The notes beneath the pieces are model-generated. The model saw nothing but the letters and a program-made list of their open reading frames with translations. It had not been told where the DNA came from and did no database searches. 64,000 nucleotides of DNA, from the NCBI RefSeq assembly GCF_016287535.1, contig NZ_JAEFAJ010000008.1:1-64000 (forward strand). Reading direction: 5' to 3'. Below, piece by piece: positions 43,983 through 53,900 of this stretch; the first letter of the stretch is position 1; every line of letters begins with the position of its first letter. The position numbers were made by a program, and so were the translations under genes. This DNA is from Ruminococcus sp. (GTDB taxonomy: Bacteria; Bacillota; Clostridia; Oscillospirales; Ruminococcaceae).

Positions 43983-45422
43983 ATGAAATTGAGCGACCTT
44001 ATAGAAGATAATGCTGTTACAGCCATAGGCGATACCGAGATAAGTTCCGTGACTGATGATACGCGCAAGGTGACTGAGGGCAGCCTCTTTGTCTGCGTTA
44101 AAGGCGGAAGCTTTGACGGACATACCGCGGCTGCGGAAATGCTTGAAAAGGGTGCGGCGGCTGTAGTTTGTGAGCGCGATCTCGGACTTGGTGACAGACA
44201 GATAATCACCGGTAATTCAAGAAAGCTCTACGGACAGATCTGCTCTGCGTGGTTCGGCCACCCGGAGCGTAAGATGAAAATGATAGGTGTTACCGGTACG
44301 AACGGCAAGACCACTATTACAAACGTGATAAAGCATATCCTGATGAAGAACGGTCACAAGACCGGTCTTGTGGGTACTATACAGAACGAGATAGGCGACG
44401 AGGTGCTGCACACTGACAATACTACTCCTATGGCATATGATTTCATGGAGCTGCTGGCTAAAATGGCGGACGCAGGCTGCGAGTACGTTGTCATGGAGGT
44501 ATCCTCCTTCGGTCTCTGCCAGTACAGGATAGGCTCATCATACTTCGATGTCGCTGTATTTACCAATCTTACGCAGGATCACCTCGATTATCACAAGGAT
44601 ATGGAGGACTATTATCAGGCTAAGAAGATGCTGTTCGATATCTGCGGCTGCGCTGTAGTCAACATCGACGACGATTACGGCAGACGTCTCATGGGTGAGA
44701 TAAGCTGCAGGAAGTACGGCTTCAGTGTAAAGGAAAACGCGGATATCTATGCGGACGGCATAAAAATAAAGTCCACTGGTTCAAGCTTCTGGTTCTGCAG
44801 GGACGGAAAGTCCCACCTCATAAAGACAAGGATGCCGGGGCTTTTCAATGTATCGAACATAACCGCGGCTATCGCTGTCTGCATTGAGGAGGGTCTCGGC
44901 ATAGACAGCATAATCCCGGCTATAGAGGAGTACAACGGCGTAAAGGGTCGCTGCGAGATAATCCCTACGGGCAGGGACTTTACTGTGATATGCGACTACG
45001 CTCACACTCCCGACGCTGTTGAGAATATCCTCAGAAGCGTAAAGGAATATACGGAAAACGACCTGATATGCCTTTTCGGCTGCGGCGGCAACCGCGACGC
45101 GGCAAAGCGTCCGAAAATGGCACAGGCTGCGGCAAAATACGCTGATAAACTCATTGTTACCTCGGATAATCCGAGAAACGAGAAGCCGGAGGCTATCATC
45201 GACGACATACTTGCAGGACTTGAAGGAATGTCCGTGAACTACGATGTTGTGACCGACAGACGGGAAGCTATATATCATGCCTTGAAAATTGCTGAGAAAG
45301 GTGATATAATAGTACTTGCCGGCAAGGGACATGAGGATTATCAGATACTTGCGGGCATGGAGCATATCCACTTCGACGAGCGTGAGGTCGTCGCTGACGG
45401 ACTTAAACTGCTCGATCAATAA
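43983..45422 (+). CDS. murE: UDP-MurNAc-tripeptide ligase, meso-diaminopimelate type
   Basis: 479 residues. ATP loop IGVTGTNGKTTITNVIK near residue 100; the carbamylated Lys region lies near AKKMLFDI; specificity motif DNPRNEKP near residue 398. DNPR marks the meso-diaminopimelate-adding enzymes, so the wall peptide carries mDAP at position 3 rather than lysine. AGGAGG precedes the ATG. Confidence 0.95.
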   Translation: MKLSDLIEDNAVTAIGDTEISSVTDDTRKVTEGSLFVCVKGGSFDGHTAAAEMLEKGAAAVVCERDLGLGDRQIITGNSRKLYGQICSAWFGHPERKMKMIGVTGTNGKTTITNVIKHILMKNGHKTGLVGTIQNEIGDEVLHTDNTTPMAYDFMELLAKMADAGCEYVVMEVSSFGLCQYRIGSSYFDVAVFTNLTQDHLDYHKDMEDYYQAKKMLFDICGCAVVNIDDDYGRRLMGEISCRKYGFSVKENADIYADGIKIKSTGSSFWFCRDGKSHLIKTRMPGLFNVSNITAAIAVCIEEGLGIDSIIPAIEEYNGVKGRCEIIPTGRDFTVICDYAHTPDAVENILRSVKEYTENDLICLFGCGGNRDAAKRPKMAQAAAKYADKLIVTSDNPRNEKPEAIIDDILAGLEGMSVNYDVVTDRREAIYHALKIAEKGDIIVLAGKGHEDYQILAGMEHIHFDEREVVADGLKLLDQ

Positions 45423-45446
45423 GAAAACTGGAGTTGTTATAAAAAA

Positions 45447-46490
45447 ATGTCAATGTCTTTCTGGATAATCAACCTTCTGATAGTGCTTTTGTCATTCGTT
45501 ATCGCAGGAGTATCTGGTATATTCCTCGTTCCTTTCCTGCACAGGATAAAGTTCGGTCAGCCTATAAAGACCGTGGACGGTCCGAAATGGCACGTGAAAA
45601 AGCAGGGAACTCCCACAATGGGCGGTTTCATGTTCATTATATCCACCATAATCGCCGCCATTGCCGGCTACTGGATATGCAGATGGAAAACAGGCATAGA
45701 TGCCACCGATAAGGAGAGCTTCAACGGCTTTTACATGATGCTCAGCTGTATAGTATATGCGGCTTCCTTCGGACTTATCGGATTTATCGACGATTTCCTG
45801 AAGGTTGTCAGAAAGAAGAACGACGGTCTTACCGGCTGGCAGAAAATAGCCATGCAGCTTGTCTTTTCCGTGGGATTCCTCTTTGCTTTGCGCTGCTTCG
45901 GCGATAAATCCACAAAGATAGACCTGGGATTCTGGACCAGTCCTTCGCTTGGCATTTTCTATTATATACTTATGATGGCTTTGATAATTTACCTTACAAA
46001 TGCGGTAAATCTCACAGACGGTATAGACGGGCTCTGCGGCTCCGTCACCTTTGTAGCCATGCTGATATTCACGGTATGCTGCTCAATACTTAAACAGTAC
46101 GAGATGATATGCTTTGCTATGGCGCTTGCCGGCGGCTGTCTCGGCTTCCTGCTCTGGAATCTGAACCCTGCGAAATGCTTCATGGGCGATACGGGTTCGA
46201 TGTTCCTCGGAGCAGCCGTAACAGGCGTGGGACTTATTCTCCACAAGCATCTGCTCCTTATACTTGTTGCAATGGTCTATATCCTCGAAGCTCTCTCGGT
46301 CGTTATACAGGTGCTTTACTTCAAGCGTACAAAAAAGAAGTACGGAGAGGGCAGACGTATATTCAAGATGACGCCGATACATCACCACTTTGAAATGAGC
46401 GGCTTCAGCGAGTACAGGATAGTGATAACTTTTTCACTCTGCGGCATTATTTTCGGAGTTCTGGGAATAATTACACTGCTGGTATTCTGA
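45447..46490 (+). CDS. mraY: Phospho-MurNAc-pentapeptide translocase MraY
   Basis: 347 residues, about ten membrane helices. Signatures: GPKWHVKKQGTPTMGG, the acidic GFIDDFLKVVRKKNDGL, VNLTDGIDGL and the C-terminal TPIHHHFEMSGFSE. It moves phospho-MurNAc-pentapeptide from UDP to undecaprenyl phosphate, making lipid I. It follows murE by 24 bp; murF, often found between them, is missing. Confidence 0.97.
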   Translation: MSMSFWIINLLIVLLSFVIAGVSGIFLVPFLHRIKFGQPIKTVDGPKWHVKKQGTPTMGGFMFIISTIIAAIAGYWICRWKTGIDATDKESFNGFYMMLSCIVYAASFGLIGFIDDFLKVVRKKNDGLTGWQKIAMQLVFSVGFLFALRCFGDKSTKIDLGFWTSPSLGIFYYILMMALIIYLTNAVNLTDGIDGLCGSVTFVAMLIFTVCCSILKQYEMICFAMALAGGCLGFLLWNLNPAKCFMGDTGSMFLGAAVTGVGLILHKHLLLILVAMVYILEALSVVIQVLYFKRTKKKYGEGRRIFKMTPIHHHFEMSGFSEYRIVITFSLCGIIFGVLGIITLLVF

Positions 46491-46524
46491 GCCGGCATAA
46501 ATTCATCGTACCTTAGGAGGAAAA

Positions 46525-47802
46525 ATGGCTGCAAGCAAAACTAAAACCAAAAAGAACAGTGCCGTTCCGAACCCGTTTTCGGGCGGCAGGCGCGGAGACC
46601 TGAGTCTTTCGTTCTTTGCTTATGTTATGATACTGCTTGTTGTCGGTATCGTAATGATGTCCTCTGCAAGCTATGCGTGGGCATACAGCGAGCACGGCGG
46701 CGATGGTCTTTACTATGCCAAGAATCAGGCAAAGAATGCGATAATCGGATTCATAGCCATGATATTTTTCATGAAGATGGACTATCATAATTTCAAGAAC
46801 CTGAAGCTGCCCCTCCTGAAGAAGCTCAATATCGCAAGCATTATGTATATCGGCGGAGCGGTACTTCTTGTTGCGGTACTCCTGATAGGCAACGACGAAG
46901 GCGGCACCATGGGCGCAAGACGCTGGATAGATATAGGTCCCATCAACCTTCAGCCCTCTGAGGTGGCAAAGCTGGCACTGATAATCTTCTTTGCCTACAG
47001 CATGGAGCGCGACGGCAAGAAAATGAATACCTTCAGAACCGGTGTAGTGAAATATGCCGCTATACTCGGTGTGTATCTGCTGCTAATAGTTCTTGAGAAG
47101 CACATCTCCGGCTGTATACTCATAGGTACTATCGCTGTAGCTATGATACTCTGCGGCGGTGTGAACAGGAAGCATTTCATCGGACTGGGCGCTGCGGCTC
47201 TCGGTATCGCCGTTGCCTATATCTCATGGCAGGCACAGGTCCCCGGAAGCTATGTAAGCGTCCGTATAAAATCATGGCAGTCGCCTTTTGCCGACAAGCT
47301 CGGCGATACATGGCAGACGGCAAACTCCCTTATCGCAATAGGTTCAGGCGGACTCTTCGGTCTGGGACTGGGGAACTCCCGTCAGAAATATCTTTATCTT
47401 CCGGAAACAAAGAACGACTTCGTTTTTCCGATAGTATGTGAGGAGCTCGGCTTTGCCGGTGCCCTTGCCATTATAATCGTATTCTTCCTTCTCATAGTTG
47501 AAGGCTATTCTATCGCGGTCCGCTGCAAGGACCGTTTCGGTATGCTGATAGCTGTTGGCATCACAACTCAGATAGGCATACAGACGGTCCTCAACCTTGC
47601 CGTTGTAAGCAATCTCATACCCAATACCGGTATAAGCCTGCCGTTTTTCAGCTACGGAGGTACTGCTCTGATCATGCAGCTGGCGGAAATGGGAATAATG
47701 CTGAATATTTCACAGCAGAGGTATTACCCTGACGACAAGCCGCGGCAGAGTACAAGGAGATCGCGCAAAAACATGGAAATCAATGAGCCGGAGGGAGCAT
47801 GA
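46525..47802 (+). CDS. ftsW: Septal peptidoglycan polymerase FtsW
   Basis: 425 residues, SEDS family, with about ten membrane helices. The DIGPINLQPSEVAKLALI segment near residue 132 and PNTGISLPFFSYGGTALI near 372 are diagnostic. It polymerises lipid II into glycan with the class B PBP. Basic N- and C-terminal tails lie in the cytoplasm. In related clusters murD lies between mraY and ftsW; here only 34 bp separate them. Confidence 0.94.
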   Translation: MAASKTKTKKNSAVPNPFSGGRRGDLSLSFFAYVMILLVVGIVMMSSASYAWAYSEHGGDGLYYAKNQAKNAIIGFIAMIFFMKMDYHNFKNLKLPLLKKLNIASIMYIGGAVLLVAVLLIGNDEGGTMGARRWIDIGPINLQPSEVAKLALIIFFAYSMERDGKKMNTFRTGVVKYAAILGVYLLLIVLEKHISGCILIGTIAVAMILCGGVNRKHFIGLGAAALGIAVAYISWQAQVPGSYVSVRIKSWQSPFADKLGDTWQTANSLIAIGSGGLFGLGLGNSRQKYLYLPETKNDFVFPIVCEELGFAGALAIIIVFFLLIVEGYSIAVRCKDRFGMLIAVGITTQIGIQTVLNLAVVSNLIPNTGISLPFFSYGGTALIMQLAEMGIMLNISQQRYYPDDKPRQSTRRSRKNMEINEPEGA

Positions 47803-47804
47803 GC

Positions 47805-48938
47805 ATGAAGGTTCTTATCGCGTGCGGCGGTACGGGAGGACATATCAATCCCGGCATCGCCATTGCTGATATAATAAAGGAAAAGTATCTGGACGCGGAA
47901 TTCCTCTTTGCGGGAACTCCAAAGGGTATGGAGGCAAAGCTTGTCCCCAAGGCTGGATACAGACTTGAAACTATAAAGGTAGCTGGATTTCAGAGGAAAA
48001 TATCACTTGAAAACATCGGCAGGAACGCCAAAGCCCTTGTATATCTTGTGACCTCAGGAAGAAGGGCAAAGCAGATAATTGAGGGCTTCAAGCCGGATAT
48101 TGCTGTCGGTACCGGCGGCTACGCGGCAGGTCCTGTTATCAGGAAAGCCGCGAGAATGGGCATACCTACAGCTATACATGAGCAGAACGCCTATCCCGGA
48201 GTAACAAACAGACTCCTCTCAAAAGAAGTAGACTACGTTATGCTGACCGTTGAGGAAGCCTTGAAGTTCATGGACAAGAGCAGATTCGAGTACAGCGTTA
48301 CGGGACTTCCCGTAAGGAGCAATATCAATACCATGAGCCGTGAGGAAGCAAGGAAGAAGCTGGGCTTCGACGACAGCTTCACTATACTTTCATTCGGCGG
48401 CAGTCTCGGTGCAGGGTGCATAAACGACACCATGACTGAGGTGATAAAGTGGCATACCGGCAAAAAACTTCCCATAAACCACATACACGGCTACGGCGGC
48501 ATGGGTAAGGATACATTCCCGCAGGCTATGAAGGCTGCAGGGATACCTCTGAAATCAGACAGACTGCGCATAACCGAGTACATAAACGATATGGACGTGT
48601 GTCTTGCGGCGGCAGACCTTGTTATATGCCGGTCGGGAGCTTCAACTCTTGCGGAGCTTGAAGCCGCAGGAAAGGCTTCTATTCTTATACCTTCGCCTAT
48701 AGTTGCGGGAAATCATCAGTACCACAATGCAATGGTGCTTGGAAATGCGGGAGCTGCGGTAGTTATCGAGCAGAAGGACGTTACCAATGAGCGCATGATA
48801 TCTGAGATAGAAAAGCTTTACGGCGACAGAGCAAAGGTAAAGTCAATGTCCGAAAGTGCGGTAAAGCTCCACCTTTCGGATACTGATGAGAGAATACTTG
48901 CAGTTATAGATAAGCTTATCGAAAAGAGCAGAAAATGA
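47805..48938 (+). CDS. murG: Lipid II synthase MurG
   Basis: About 377 residues, GT-B fold, GT28 family. N-terminal glycine loop MKVLIACGGTGGHINPG, membrane-contact region FQRKIS, and the donor site with RSGASTLAELEAAGKASILIP. It adds GlcNAc to lipid I. ATG at 47805 is placed eight bases after GGAGGGA; the ATG at 47799, which overlaps the ftsW stop, is also possible. Confidence 0.95.
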   Translation: MKVLIACGGTGGHINPGIAIADIIKEKYLDAEFLFAGTPKGMEAKLVPKAGYRLETIKVAGFQRKISLENIGRNAKALVYLVTSGRRAKQIIEGFKPDIAVGTGGYAAGPVIRKAARMGIPTAIHEQNAYPGVTNRLLSKEVDYVMLTVEEALKFMDKSRFEYSVTGLPVRSNINTMSREEARKKLGFDDSFTILSFGGSLGAGCINDTMTEVIKWHTGKKLPINHIHGYGGMGKDTFPQAMKAAGIPLKSDRLRITEYINDMDVCLAAADLVICRSGASTLAELEAAGKASILIPSPIVAGNHQYHNAMVLGNAGAAVVIEQKDVTNERMISEIEKLYGDRAKVKSMSESAVKLHLSDTDERILAVIDKLIEKSRK

Positions 48939-49813
48939 ACTACGAAAACAAAGTGCAGGTCGGCGAAACGGCTCTGAATGTGTATACCGAGGGAAGGGGC
49001 GCTCTTACCATAGTATTTATGGCAGGAAACGGCGTTACCTGTCCCGTGCTTGAATACAAGCCGGTATACAGGAGAATGTCCGCGAAATACCGGATAGCCG
49101 TAATTGAAAAGGCAGGCTACGGTCTCAGTGACCGTGCAAAAACGCCGAGGACTATCGAAAACCTCGTTTCAGAGGACAGGGAAGCTCTGCGCATGGCAGG
49201 GCTTGAACCGCCTTATGTTCTCGCACCTCACTCCTATTCGGGATTTGAGGCGGTATACTGGGCGAATACCTATCCTGACGAGGTAAAGGCTGTTCTCAGT
49301 ATGGATATGGGCGTACCACGGCTTGCAGTATTGCAGGCGGAGGAGATACCTGAGGAAAAGCGGTCAAGGCTCCTTGAAAAGCAGCATAAACTGCTGAAAA
49401 GGATAGCTAAGGACGGCTTGCTTGCAAAGCTCGTAAGAAGCAGGACTGAAAATATATCGGGACTTATGACAGGCAGTGAGCTTACTGCCGCGGAAAAGTC
49501 GCTGTACCGCAGGCTCTTTTATCAGAATATTGCAAACAGCGAGTATACCGAGGAGTCGCGGCTCATGACTGAAAACGCAAAGAAGGCTCTTGAAACGGGC
49601 AGTCTGAAATGTCCCTGCTGCTGCTTCATCAGCGATATGAAAACTCTTAGCCGGAAGCTGTCATGGCGTCAGGCTGGTCTTGATTTTGCGGAGCAATGCG
49701 GCGCCGAGGTGCATCTTTCCGATAAGGGCCATACGATGTACGCGTTCATTCCGGACGAGATGTCGGATACATTCAGCAGATTCCTTGAAGCGCACGGTAT
49801 AGGCGCTCAGTAA
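48935..49813 (+). CDS. Alpha/beta hydrolase inserted in the cell wall cluster
   Basis: 292 residues. The fold is recognisable from the N-terminal strand LTIVFMAGNGVTCPVLEY, the nucleophile elbow PHSYSGFEAVYW with Ser near residue 100, and a C-terminal His in SDKGHTMYAF. It lacks a signal peptide or membrane helix, so it is cytoplasmic. Its ATG overlaps the murG stop by four bases, implying coupled translation. It is not a usual member of this cluster. Substrate unknown; the nucleophile motif is H-S-Y-S-G. Confidence 0.82.
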   Translation: MNYENKVQVGETALNVYTEGRGALTIVFMAGNGVTCPVLEYKPVYRRMSAKYRIAVIEKAGYGLSDRAKTPRTIENLVSEDREALRMAGLEPPYVLAPHSYSGFEAVYWANTYPDEVKAVLSMDMGVPRLAVLQAEEIPEEKRSRLLEKQHKLLKRIAKDGLLAKLVRSRTENISGLMTGSELTAAEKSLYRRLFYQNIANSEYTEESRLMTENAKKALETGSLKCPCCCFISDMKTLSRKLSWRQAGLDFAEQCGAEVHLSDKGHTMYAFIPDEMSDTFSRFLEAHGIGAQ

Positions 49814-49865
49814 CATATTACACCCCCAATGCATACTATACATAAAAATGCTGTGGGGTGGTATA

Positions 49866-51125
49866 ATGCAGAAATTCATAATAAACGGAGGCAGACGGCT
49901 GAGAGGCGAGCTCGCATTGCAGGGCAGCAAGAACAGCTCGCTGCCCATAATGGCGGCGGCACTTCTGTGCTTCGGCGAATGTACGCTGCACAGCTGTCCA
50001 GCTCTTACCGATGTATACGCAGCCTCAAGAATACTTAACTTTGTGGGCTGCAAATGCACATTTTCCGACAATACGGCGGTGATAGACTCATCGGCGGTCG
50101 GCAGCACAGCCGTTCCCGAAGGACTTATGCGCGAAATGCGCTCTTCCATTATATTCATGGGGGCTATGCTCGGCAGAACAGGGGAGTGTACGGTAAGCGT
50201 CCCCGGAGGCTGCGAGCTCGGACCGAGACCGATCGATATGCATTTGTCCGCTCTCAGAAAAATGGGGATAGATATCCGCGAAAACGGTGGAGATATAATA
50301 TGCAGAGCTTTCGGCGGCAGAGCAAAGGGCGCAAAGATAAGCCTTGCCTTCCCGTCAGTCGGAGCTACCGAGAATGTGATACTTGCAGCAGTCACCGCAG
50401 AGGGCGAGACAGTCATAAACAATGCGGCGCGTGAGCCGGAGATATGCGATCTTTGCAGCTTCCTCAGAAGGTGCGGAGCAGATATCAGCGGAGACGGTGA
50501 GAGCCGTATAATTATAAACGGAAAAAAACAGCTTCACGGCTGTGAATATACAATAATGCCCGACAGAATAGCCGGAGCGACATATCTCTCAATGGCAGCA
50601 GCCACAAAGGGAGAGATAATACTTACAAATGCCTGCGTTCCGGAAATGGAGCCGTTCATTTCTGTGCTTGAGCAGACAGGATGCAGTATCTATACATCTG
50701 AAAACAGGATATATATGCGCAGCGGTACACGCCTCAGAGCCGTAAGGGACAGGATAAGGACAATGCCTCATCCTGGATTTCCCACAGACGCGCAGGCTGT
50801 ACTCATGGCTGCACTGACAGCAGCGGACGGTACCAGCGTCTTTGAGGAAAACATCTTCGACTGCCGTTACCGGCATACGGACGCTCTTTTGAAAATGGGA
50901 GCGGATATACAGGTGCTGGGCAAGGTCGCCGTTGTGAAGGGCGTTGAAAAACTGCACGGAGCAAATGTGGAAGCAACTGATCTGCGCGGCGGAGCTGCAA
51001 TGGCTGTTGCGGCGCTTTGTGCTGAAGGATGTTCAGAGATCACAAAGATCTGTCATATCGACAGAGGATATGAAAAAATGGAAGAAGCCGTAAGACTCCT
51101 CGGTGGCGAAATGCGCAGGAGCTGA
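49866..51125 (+). CDS. murA: UDP-GlcNAc 1-carboxyvinyltransferase MurA
   Basis: About 419 residues with two inside-out alpha/beta barrels. QGSKNSSLPIMAAALL gives the substrate Lys-Asn; the catalytic Cys is at residue 116 in VPGGCELGPRPID; HPGFPTDAQA follows near 305. Cys rather than Asp predicts fosfomycin sensitivity. It makes enolpyruvyl-UDP-GlcNAc, the first committed wall step. ATG at 49866 is preceded by a GGGGTGG ribosome site; the in-frame start at 49848 is not. Confidence 0.95.
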   Translation: MQKFIINGGRRLRGELALQGSKNSSLPIMAAALLCFGECTLHSCPALTDVYAASRILNFVGCKCTFSDNTAVIDSSAVGSTAVPEGLMREMRSSIIFMGAMLGRTGECTVSVPGGCELGPRPIDMHLSALRKMGIDIRENGGDIICRAFGGRAKGAKISLAFPSVGATENVILAAVTAEGETVINNAAREPEICDLCSFLRRCGADISGDGESRIIINGKKQLHGCEYTIMPDRIAGATYLSMAAATKGEIILTNACVPEMEPFISVLEQTGCSIYTSENRIYMRSGTRLRAVRDRIRTMPHPGFPTDAQAVLMAALTAADGTSVFEENIFDCRYRHTDALLKMGADIQVLGKVAVVKGVEKLHGANVEATDLRGGAAMAVAALCAEGCSEITKICHIDRGYEKMEEAVRLLGGEMRRS

Positions 51126-51147
51126 GGCGGAAAGATATGGAGAAAGT

Positions 51148-52365
51148 ATGAAAGACGTCGAAAAAACCAGTGTTGAAAGGCAGAACAGCCGCAAAAGAAT
51201 AAGAAGGCGGCAGAGATGGACCAATGTCTATGGTCTTGTAGTTTTACTCCTTGTTCTGACCATAGGTATAACAATAAGCTATACCTTCCTTTTCAATATC
51301 AGCGAGATACGTGTTACGGGTGAGTCGGATATGTATTCTGCGGAGGACATAGTTGCTGCTTCGGGTATAAATGAGGGCGATAACCTTCTGAGACTCGACT
51401 GCAAAAAGAGCGCAAACCGCATACTCGATGAACTTCTGTATGTGGAGACCGCAGAAGTGAAGAGAAAGTTCCCGTCGTCCCTTGAGATCTCGGTAACACG
51501 CTGCATACCTGCTTTCAATGTGAATTACGGCAGCGGTACTCTCCTTGTTAGCAAAAAAGGAAAGATACTTGCCGATAACGGGTTTATAACCGATGGGCTC
51601 CCGATAATATACGGGCTGGATCCTTCAGAGAAAAATCCGGGAAAGATCATCGCTTCGGACAATAAGCACAAGAATGAGGCCTTCAGCGAGCTAATTGCAA
51701 GTATCGTAAAAATGGGCGATGAAAAGATAATGACAGTGGATATGAGCGACGAACACGCTATTGTCGTGAAATACAAGAATGAAATGATATTCAAGATGGG
51801 CAACTGGAACGATGTGGAATACAAGCTGAAGCTTGCCGAAAATGTTATGAATCAGGACGACGTCAGAGGCAAAAAAGGCTATCTTACCATGATCGGCACC
51901 AATGAGATCGGTTTCAGGATAACCGATGGCCCTGTTATCGTTCCGGGGGCGTCCGAAACTACTACCGCAGCAGTCACCGATGAATACGGCAATCCTATCA
52001 AGGGTGAGCGTGATCCTAAACAGGAAGCACTCTTCGAGGAAGCTAACAACAAGCGTAAAACAGAAAATCAGACAACTACATCTTATTATTCCGGTTACAC
52101 CGGCGATCAGTGGTCCGATAACAGCGGAAGCCAGTGGACGGACAACAGCGGAAGCCAGTGGACGGACAACAGCGGAAGCCAGTGGACGGATAACAGCGGC
52201 AGTCAGTGGTCCGATAACAGCGATAATCAGTGGTCGGACAACAATTACGGCAGCTCTGTGAGCGAAACTCAGTGGAGCGGCGACAGCAGCAGCGATTATG
52301 GCACCGTGACAACGGATAACAGCGGTTATACCGACAACAGCGGCGTTCAGGACGCTCAGTGGTAA
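51148..52365 (+). CDS. ftsQ: Cell division protein FtsQ/DivIB with repeat-bearing tail
   Basis: About 405 residues. A basic cytoplasmic start (RKRIRRRQRW), one membrane helix, then a POTRA domain beginning FNISEIRVTGESDM and a beta domain to about residue 275. It scaffolds FtsL and DivIC at the septum. The last 110 residues are unusual: a Thr/Glu region followed by SQWTDNSG repeats and a Ser/Thr/Asp-rich end, all outside the membrane. ATG at 51148 is chosen because the longer in-frame form lies inside murA. Confidence 0.9.
   Translation: MKDVEKTSVERQNSRKRIRRRQRWTNVYGLVVLLLVLTIGITISYTFLFNISEIRVTGESDMYSAEDIVAASGINEGDNLLRLDCKKSANRILDELLYVETAEVKRKFPSSLEISVTRCIPAFNVNYGSGTLLVSKKGKILADNGFITDGLPIIYGLDPSEKNPGKIIASDNKHKNEAFSELIASIVKMGDEKIMTVDMSDEHAIVVKYKNEMIFKMGNWNDVEYKLKLAENVMNQDDVRGKKGYLTMIGTNEIGFRITDGPVIVPGASETTTAAVTDEYGNPIKGERDPKQEALFEEANNKRKTENQTTTSYYSGYTGDQWSDNSGSQWTDNSGSQWTDNSGSQWTDNSGSQWSDNSDNQWSDNNYGSSVSETQWSGDSSSDYGTVTTDNSGYTDNSGVQDAQW
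52105..52251 (+). repeat. 24-bp tandem repeats in the ftsQ tail
   Basis: Six units of eight codons encode variants of SQWTDNSG; three are identical in protein and nearly so in DNA. Trp recurs every eight residues. Such DNA can gain or lose units by slippage without changing frame. Confidence 0.88.
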
Positions 52366-52449
52366 AGGATTCTCCTATGTACAAAACGCTGTGTTTTCAA
52401 TATGCGTTCTTGTTGAATTCGCCGAAAATAAAAAATGTTTAATTAGGAC

Positions 52450-52478
52450 TTGAAAAAAGTGCTTTTATATGCTAAAAT
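52450..52478 (+). promoter_or_regulatory. ftsZ promoter
   Basis: -35 TTGAAA (52450-52455), 17 bp, -10 TAAAAT (52473-52478), giving a leader of about 68 nt. It lets ftsZ be transcribed apart from the cluster. Confidence 0.8.
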
Positions 52479-52552
52479 ATAAAGTGTATTTATAGATTAA
52501 TATATAAATTTAGATGAATTAAAGGATAATATAAATAGTAGGAGGAGTTCAA

Positions 52553-53701
52553 ATGTCAGATTTCAATTACGAGGAAACACTCGAACCCGATGTTAACATT
52601 AAGGTCATCGGTGTTGGCGGCGGTGGTGGAAACGCCGTAAACTGCATGGTAGATTCGGGTGTCAATAATATAGAATATATCGCAATAAATACTGATGCCA
52701 AGGCTCTCAACAAGTCCAAGGCCACTACAAGGATACCGATCGGCGCAAAGCTCACAAAGGGCAGAGGCGCAGGCAACAAGCCTGAGATCGGTCAGCGCAG
52801 TGCCGAGGAGAACCGCGACGAGATCGAGACACACCTCAAGGGTGCTGACATGATCTTCATTACTGCCGGTATGGGCGGCGGTACAGGTACAGGAGCTGCT
52901 CCCGTAGTTGCAAAGATCGCAAAGGAAATGGATATCCTCACAGTTGCAGTCGTTACAAAGCCATTCCTCTTCGAGAGAGAGCAGAAAATGGCTCAGGCTG
53001 AAAGAGGCATCGCCGAACTCAGAAAGTATGTTGACTCCCTTATTGTTATCCCTAATGAAAGACTTCTCGTGGGCCTCGACAAGCCCCTTACAATGCTACA
53101 GTCATTTGCTCTGTCAGATGACGTGCTCAAGACAGGTGTAAAGAGCATCTCCGACCTCATCGTTGAGGAAGGATATATCAACCTTGACTTCGCCGATGTT
53201 TCCACTATCATGAGAAACGCAGGCTACGCTCATATGGCTATCGGTCACGGTACAGGCAAGGACAAGGCAAGAGACGCTGCAAACGCAGTTATCTCCAGCC
53301 CGCTTCTCGAAACATCTATCTCAGGCGCAAAGAGACTCCTTATCAATATCGCTATGTCTGAGGATATCCTTTCATCCGATGTTGACGCAGCTACAAAGAT
53401 GATCACAGATACAGCTGCTGACGGAGTTGAGTTCATCTTCGGTACAGCATTCAAGGAAGATATGCAGGATGAGATGACTATCACAGTTATCGCTGCAGGC
53501 TTTGATGATATGGATTCTGCAAATGACGCGGCTGTTGCTGCAGCAAACGCAGATGAGACACATGAGGACGATATCATTCCGATCGACAATCCTCTTATTG
53601 ACGGACTTGGCTTCGGCGCACCGAGCAGTGCTCCGAGACCGGCTTCAACAGCAAATCAGGATTACGATCTTGACGACATCTTCAAGATGCTCGGCAACTA
53701 A
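52553..53701 (+). CDS. ftsZ: Cell division tubulin FtsZ
   Basis: 382 residues. Tubulin signature [10 protein letters not shown] near residue 108, N-terminal [13 protein letters not shown] and catalytic loop region [14 protein letters not shown]-dependent filaments form the Z-ring. After a short variable linker the C-terminal [13 protein letters not shown] replaces the usual basic end, with the conserved D-IP-like binding tail only loosely kept. Strong AGGAGG site; codon choice is narrow, with many CTC and AAG codons, suggesting high expression. Confidence 0.98.
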   Translation: MSDFNYEETLEPDVNIKVIGVGGGGGNAVNCMVDSGVNNIEYIAINTDAKALNKSKATTRIPIGAKLTKGRGAGNKPEIGQRSAEENRDEIETHLKGADMIFITAGMGGGTGTGAAPVVAKIAKEMDILTVAVVTKPFLFEREQKMAQAERGIAELRKYVDSLIVIPNERLLVGLDKPLTMLQSFALSDDVLKTGVKSISDLIVEEGYINLDFADVSTIMRNAGYAHMAIGHGTGKDKARDAANAVISSPLLETSISGAKRLLINIAMSEDILSSDVDAATKMITDTAADGVEFIFGTAFKEDMQDEMTITVIAAGFDDMDSANDAAVAAANADETHEDDIIPIDNPLIDGLGFGAPSSAPRPASTANQDYDLDDIFKMLGN

Positions 53702-53710
53702 CAGATATAT

Positions 53711-53741
53711 AAAGCGGTTCGTTATGAACCGCTTTTGTTTT
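53711..53741 (+). terminator. ftsZ terminator
   Basis: A perfect 10-bp stem, AAAGCGGTTC (53711-53720) and GAACCGCTTT (53726-53735), five-base loop, then a T-rich run. It closes the division cluster. Confidence 0.93.
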
Positions 53742-53827
53742 ATGCGGAGAAAGCCGCAGAATGGCTTGAGATCTGCTTGCCAAATGATTTTGACAGCGTA
53801 TTTTCGAGGTCTGCAAAAGACTTTTGG

Positions 53828-53856
53828 TTGAAAAGATATGCCGTGTCTGCTATGAT
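53828..53856 (+). promoter_or_regulatory. Promoter of the XRE regulator gene
   Basis: -35 TTGAAA (53828-53833), 17 bp, -10 TATGAT (53851-53856). A CAAGGG/CCCTTG hairpin (53866-53882) follows at the transcript start and ends just before the ribosome site. Confidence 0.65.
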
Positions 53857-53900
53857 GAGTTCAGACAAGGGAAGTACCCTTGCGGAAAGGAGTGGAACGT

